From positions 1 through 7,411 of the forward strand of contig NZER01000207.1 in the NCBI GenBank assembly GCA_002690445.1: a DNA stretch of 7,411 nt, read 5' to 3'. The translations under genes and the position numbers were made by a program. This stretch comes from Candidatus Pacearchaeota archaeon. Lineage in GTDB: Archaea > Nanoarchaeota > Nanoarchaeia > Pacearchaeales > GW2011-AR1. Shown in pieces: positions 5,648-7,411 of the stretch. The first letter of the stretch is position 1. Every line of letters starts with the position of its first letter. The notes beneath the pieces were generated by a model that searched no databases, was not told the DNA's origin, and was given only the letters and a program-made list of their open reading frames with translations.

Positions 5648-7411
5648 CCTCAGGGATATGAACAAAATCGACTTCCGGCCGGTTCTACAGGTCCGATATC
5701 GCCTGCCCGCGCTCGGAGAAACAGTAATAATTTATCCGGAACAAGCTCTGTGTTGAGGGAAATCGGACTAAATAAGGCCGATCCGGAGATCGCACTCCAT
5801 ATCGTGAGGGAGGGTTTGGGGTCTGGCGTGATCGTTGAGCGGATTCAGGAGGGCGAGTTCGCTGCTTCATATATCGGGCGTGCTGCTAGGGGTACCGAGA
5901 TAACACCATCAGCGGTGAGCGACAATGATGATCTGCTTACCTCGGGATGGGCCTATGGATACGCCGGTCCCAATAACGGGTACGTTCAGGCAGGATTTAT
6001 GCAGTTCGAGGTGGATGACACAGTATCGGACGCTGCCACTGGAGTTCCGTGCAGAATTATCTTCAAGACATCTGATGGGTCAGCTTTTAGTGAGCGTGTA
6101 CGAATAGATAAAAGCGGTAACGTCGGGATTGGAATTACCCCTACCAACAAGTTGCATGTTGTTGGGAACATCCAGTTGAATGCTAGGGGGGAGGTCAGGT
6201 TTGCTGACTCAGACTCCTCTCACTACACGGGTATCAAGTCTGCTGCGACGGTGTCATCTAGCCACACATACACACTTCCGGCAGCGTTCCCGGCAAGCAA
6301 TAAGATATTGCAGTCAACTGACGCTGGGATTCTGTCTTGGGAATCCGCTGGTTCTGGTAGTGGAGACATAACAGGGGTCACGATCCAGACCGACAGTGGC
6401 TCTGGCAGCAAGGCGACGGACGAGGACGGGTCTGCCGACTTCATTCTCCAAGGAGACTCGGCTGGCATCGACGTTACCAACAGCGGTGCGACCATCACCG
6501 TAGCCCTCGATCTGAACGAGATTAGTGCCGGAGTCGCTGCCGATGGGGATTCGTTCGTATTCGTGGACGCGAACGACAGTAATGCGAACAAGAAGGAGGC
6601 TATCGCTGATCTGGCAACCCTGTTTGCCGGTGACGGCCTGACGGCTTCATCGTCAGTGATGGCCGTGAACGTGGACGACTCGACGATTGAAACCAACTCC
6701 GATGCCATCAGGATCAAAGACGATGGCGTGACTTACGCCAAGATTCAGAACGTAACTACTACCAACAGGATCTTGGGCCGCGACTCTTCCGGTGCGGGGG
6801 TAATCGAAGAGATTACACCGGCTAATCTCCGCACGATGATAAACGTCGCTGATGGTGCTACTGCGACGACAGACACCAACACCACTTACTCCGTTTCATG
6901 CGTGGATGGCGACAACTCTGACGAGGAGAAGATACGCCTGACGGCTGGCGGATCTGGATCAGGAACGGACGACGTGGTCTTAGAGGCCGGTACGGGACTC
7001 TCCATTGCCAGAAGCAGCGACAAGATTACGTTTACCAACACGGTATCCGACACGGACACAACCTACTCCATCTCGTGTGTCGACGGTGACAATTCCGACG
7101 AGGAGAAGATCCGTCTTACGGCGGGAGGTTCTGGGTCTGGTACTGACGACATTGTGCTGGAGGCTGGGACCGGGCTTTCAATAGCTAGAAGCAGCGACAA
7201 GATTACGTTCACCAACACAGTCAGTGACACCAACACGACATACGCGATCTCGTGCGTCGACGGTGACAACAGCGATGAGGAAAAGATTCGACTTACTGCT
7301 GGAGGTTCCGGCTCAGGGACTGACGATATCGTCTTAGAGGCGGGCACAGGACTCTCGATTGCGAGAAGTAGTGACAAGATAACTTTCACCAACACGGTTA
7401 GTGACACCAAC
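5645..7411 (+). CDS. Tail fibre / tailspike-like protein, 3' end outside window (589 codons visible)
   Basis: The frame stays open from the ATG at 5645 to the right edge with no stop. It probably encodes the receptor-binding fibre. Residues 1-60 form a head region of unknown fold. Residues about 60-155 (GRAARGTEITPSAV, GYAGPNNGYVQAGF) lead into RVRIDKSGNVGIGITPTNKLHV (151-172), a motif typical of phage fibres and spikes. Next come HTYTLPAAFPASNKILQSTD (207-226) and SFVFVDANDSNANKKEAIAD (303-322). Modules common in environmental phage fibres follow (FAGDGLTASSSVMAVNVDDS, 327-346; TNRILGRDSSGAGVIEEITP, 373-392). From residue 410, 59-residue tandem repeats continue to the edge. Such proteins are usually trimers, and many with the GNVGIG motif end in an S74-type intramolecular chaperone; that is a prediction here. 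Third-position GC rises from about 50% (codons 1-240) to about 67% (241-409), suggesting a join of two sources. Confidence 0.8.
   Translation, partial: MPQGYEQNRLPAGSTGPISPARARRNSNNLSGTSSVLREIGLNKADPEIALHIVREGLGSGVIVERIQEGEFAASYIGRAARGTEITPSAVSDNDDLLTSGWAYGYAGPNNGYVQAGFMQFEVDDTVSDAATGVPCRIIFKTSDGSAFSERVRIDKSGNVGIGITPTNKLHVVGNIQLNARGEVRFADSDSSHYTGIKSAATVSSSHTYTLPAAFPASNKILQSTDAGILSWESAGSGSGDITGVTIQTDSGSGSKATDEDGSADFILQGDSAGIDVTNSGATITVALDLNEISAGVAADGDSFVFVDANDSNANKKEAIADLATLFAGDGLTASSSVMAVNVDDSTIETNSDAIRIKDDGVTYAKIQNVTTTNRILGRDSSGAGVIEEITPANLRTMINVADGATATTDTNTTYSVSCVDGDNSDEEKIRLTAGGSGSGTDDVVLEAGTGLSIARSSDKITFTNTVSDTDTTYSISCVDGDNSDEEKIRLTAGGSGSGTDDIVLEAGTGLSIARSSDKITFTNTVSDTNTTYAISCVDGDNSDEEKIRLTAGGSGSGTDDIVLEAGTGLSIARSSDKITFTNTVSDTN
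6362..6514 (+). repeat. Degenerate relative of the fibre repeat (residues about 240-290)
   Basis: The stretch ending ADFILQGDSAGIDVTNSGAT (264-283) with ITVALDL matches the second half of the downstream repeats, DDVVLEAGTGLSIARSSDK followed by ITFTNTV. The spacing is similar: a Leu strand, a GTG/SAG turn, then I-x-x-x-S and a final strand. Its first half is divergent and shorter. It is probably an older copy of the same unit, separated from the main array by about 120 residues of other modules. Confidence 0.45.
6872..7411 (+). repeat. Tandem 177-nt (59-codon) repeats in the fibre gene
   Basis: Three full units lie at 6872-7048, 7049-7225 and 7226-7402. A fourth starts at 7403 and is cut by the window edge. 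Each unit opens with DT-x-TTY, has SCVDGDNSDEEKIRLTAGG (unit positions 9-27) and a GSGSGTDD spacer, then VLEAGTGLSIARSSDKITF, and ends NTVS. Units differ from each other at only 2-3 residues of 59 but at about 39-42 of 177 bases, and nearly all changes are silent. The period is exact, with no indels. The full copy number is unknown. Confidence 0.93.

Noticed and set aside
6223..6717. Minus-strand frame of 164 codons
   Set aside because: It lies wholly within the fibre gene on the opposite strand, resembles no known family, and has no clear ribosome-binding site. The high GC3 of the sense strand favours such chance frames.
7049..7402. Diversity-generating (reverse-transcriptase) target in the fibre gene
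   Set aside because: Differences between repeats are silent and not concentrated at adenines or in the protein-changing positions such a system would vary. No template repeat or reverse transcriptase is visible.
7063..7410. Minus-strand frame of 115 codons with repeated SPVPAS-type segments
   Set aside because: It is the exact antisense of the fibre repeats. Its own repeats simply mirror the sense ones, and the sense frame shows the silent-change pattern of a real gene.

Overview
The window looks like a piece of a tailed-phage genome (free virus or prophage), most likely a short-tailed (podovirus-like) phage. All supported genes are on the + strand and packed end to end with tiny gaps or overlaps. 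Stop codons double as ribosome-binding sites (TAGGAG at 103, TAAGGAG at 1894) or overlap the next start (TAATG at 5643). The fibre gene uses motifs common in fibres of marine and environmental phages, such as an IDKSGNVGIGITP-type motif and the TNRILGRDSSGAGVIEEITP module. This suggests an aquatic phage, but the host cannot be read from the sequence. No tRNA, CRISPR array, insertion sequence or convincing minus-strand gene was seen.

Layout. Positions 1-105 hold the last 34 codons of a gene that enters from the left, possibly the major capsid protein (by position only). A 60-aa lysine-tailed protein follows (115-297). Next comes a strong hairpin/T-tract terminator (302-370) with an unusually long loop. 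Its place, before the tail genes, recalls the T7 terminator between capsid gene 10 and tail gene 11. Then come an 88-aa protein with a Cys/His zinc-ribbon-like motif (393-659) and a 414-aa head-tail adaptor / tail-tubular-A-like protein (652-1896) carrying two copies of a 73-residue beta-rich insert. Two small beta-rich virion-type proteins follow (1907-2128, 2143-2514), then a 1039-aa tail-tubular-B / nozzle-like protein (2526-5645). Last is a long tail-fibre or tailspike gene that starts at 5645 and runs off the right edge, with 589 codons visible.

Working together, the adaptor would sit under the portal, the nozzle-like protein would extend the short tail, and the fibre would bind the host. 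The two small proteins are probably capsid or tail decorations. The fibre gene was easy to miss because it has no stop in the window. It contains the strongest unexplained signal: three complete tandem 59-residue (177-nt) repeats plus the start of a fourth. The repeats are about 95% identical in protein but only about 76-78% identical in DNA, with nearly all differences silent.

Other signals are a jump in third-position GC inside the fibre gene (about 50% to 67%, near 6360), the duplicated insert in the adaptor, and an apparently permuted module inside the nozzle-like protein. I see no clear new enzymatic or defence system. The interest lies in modular evolution of virion proteins.
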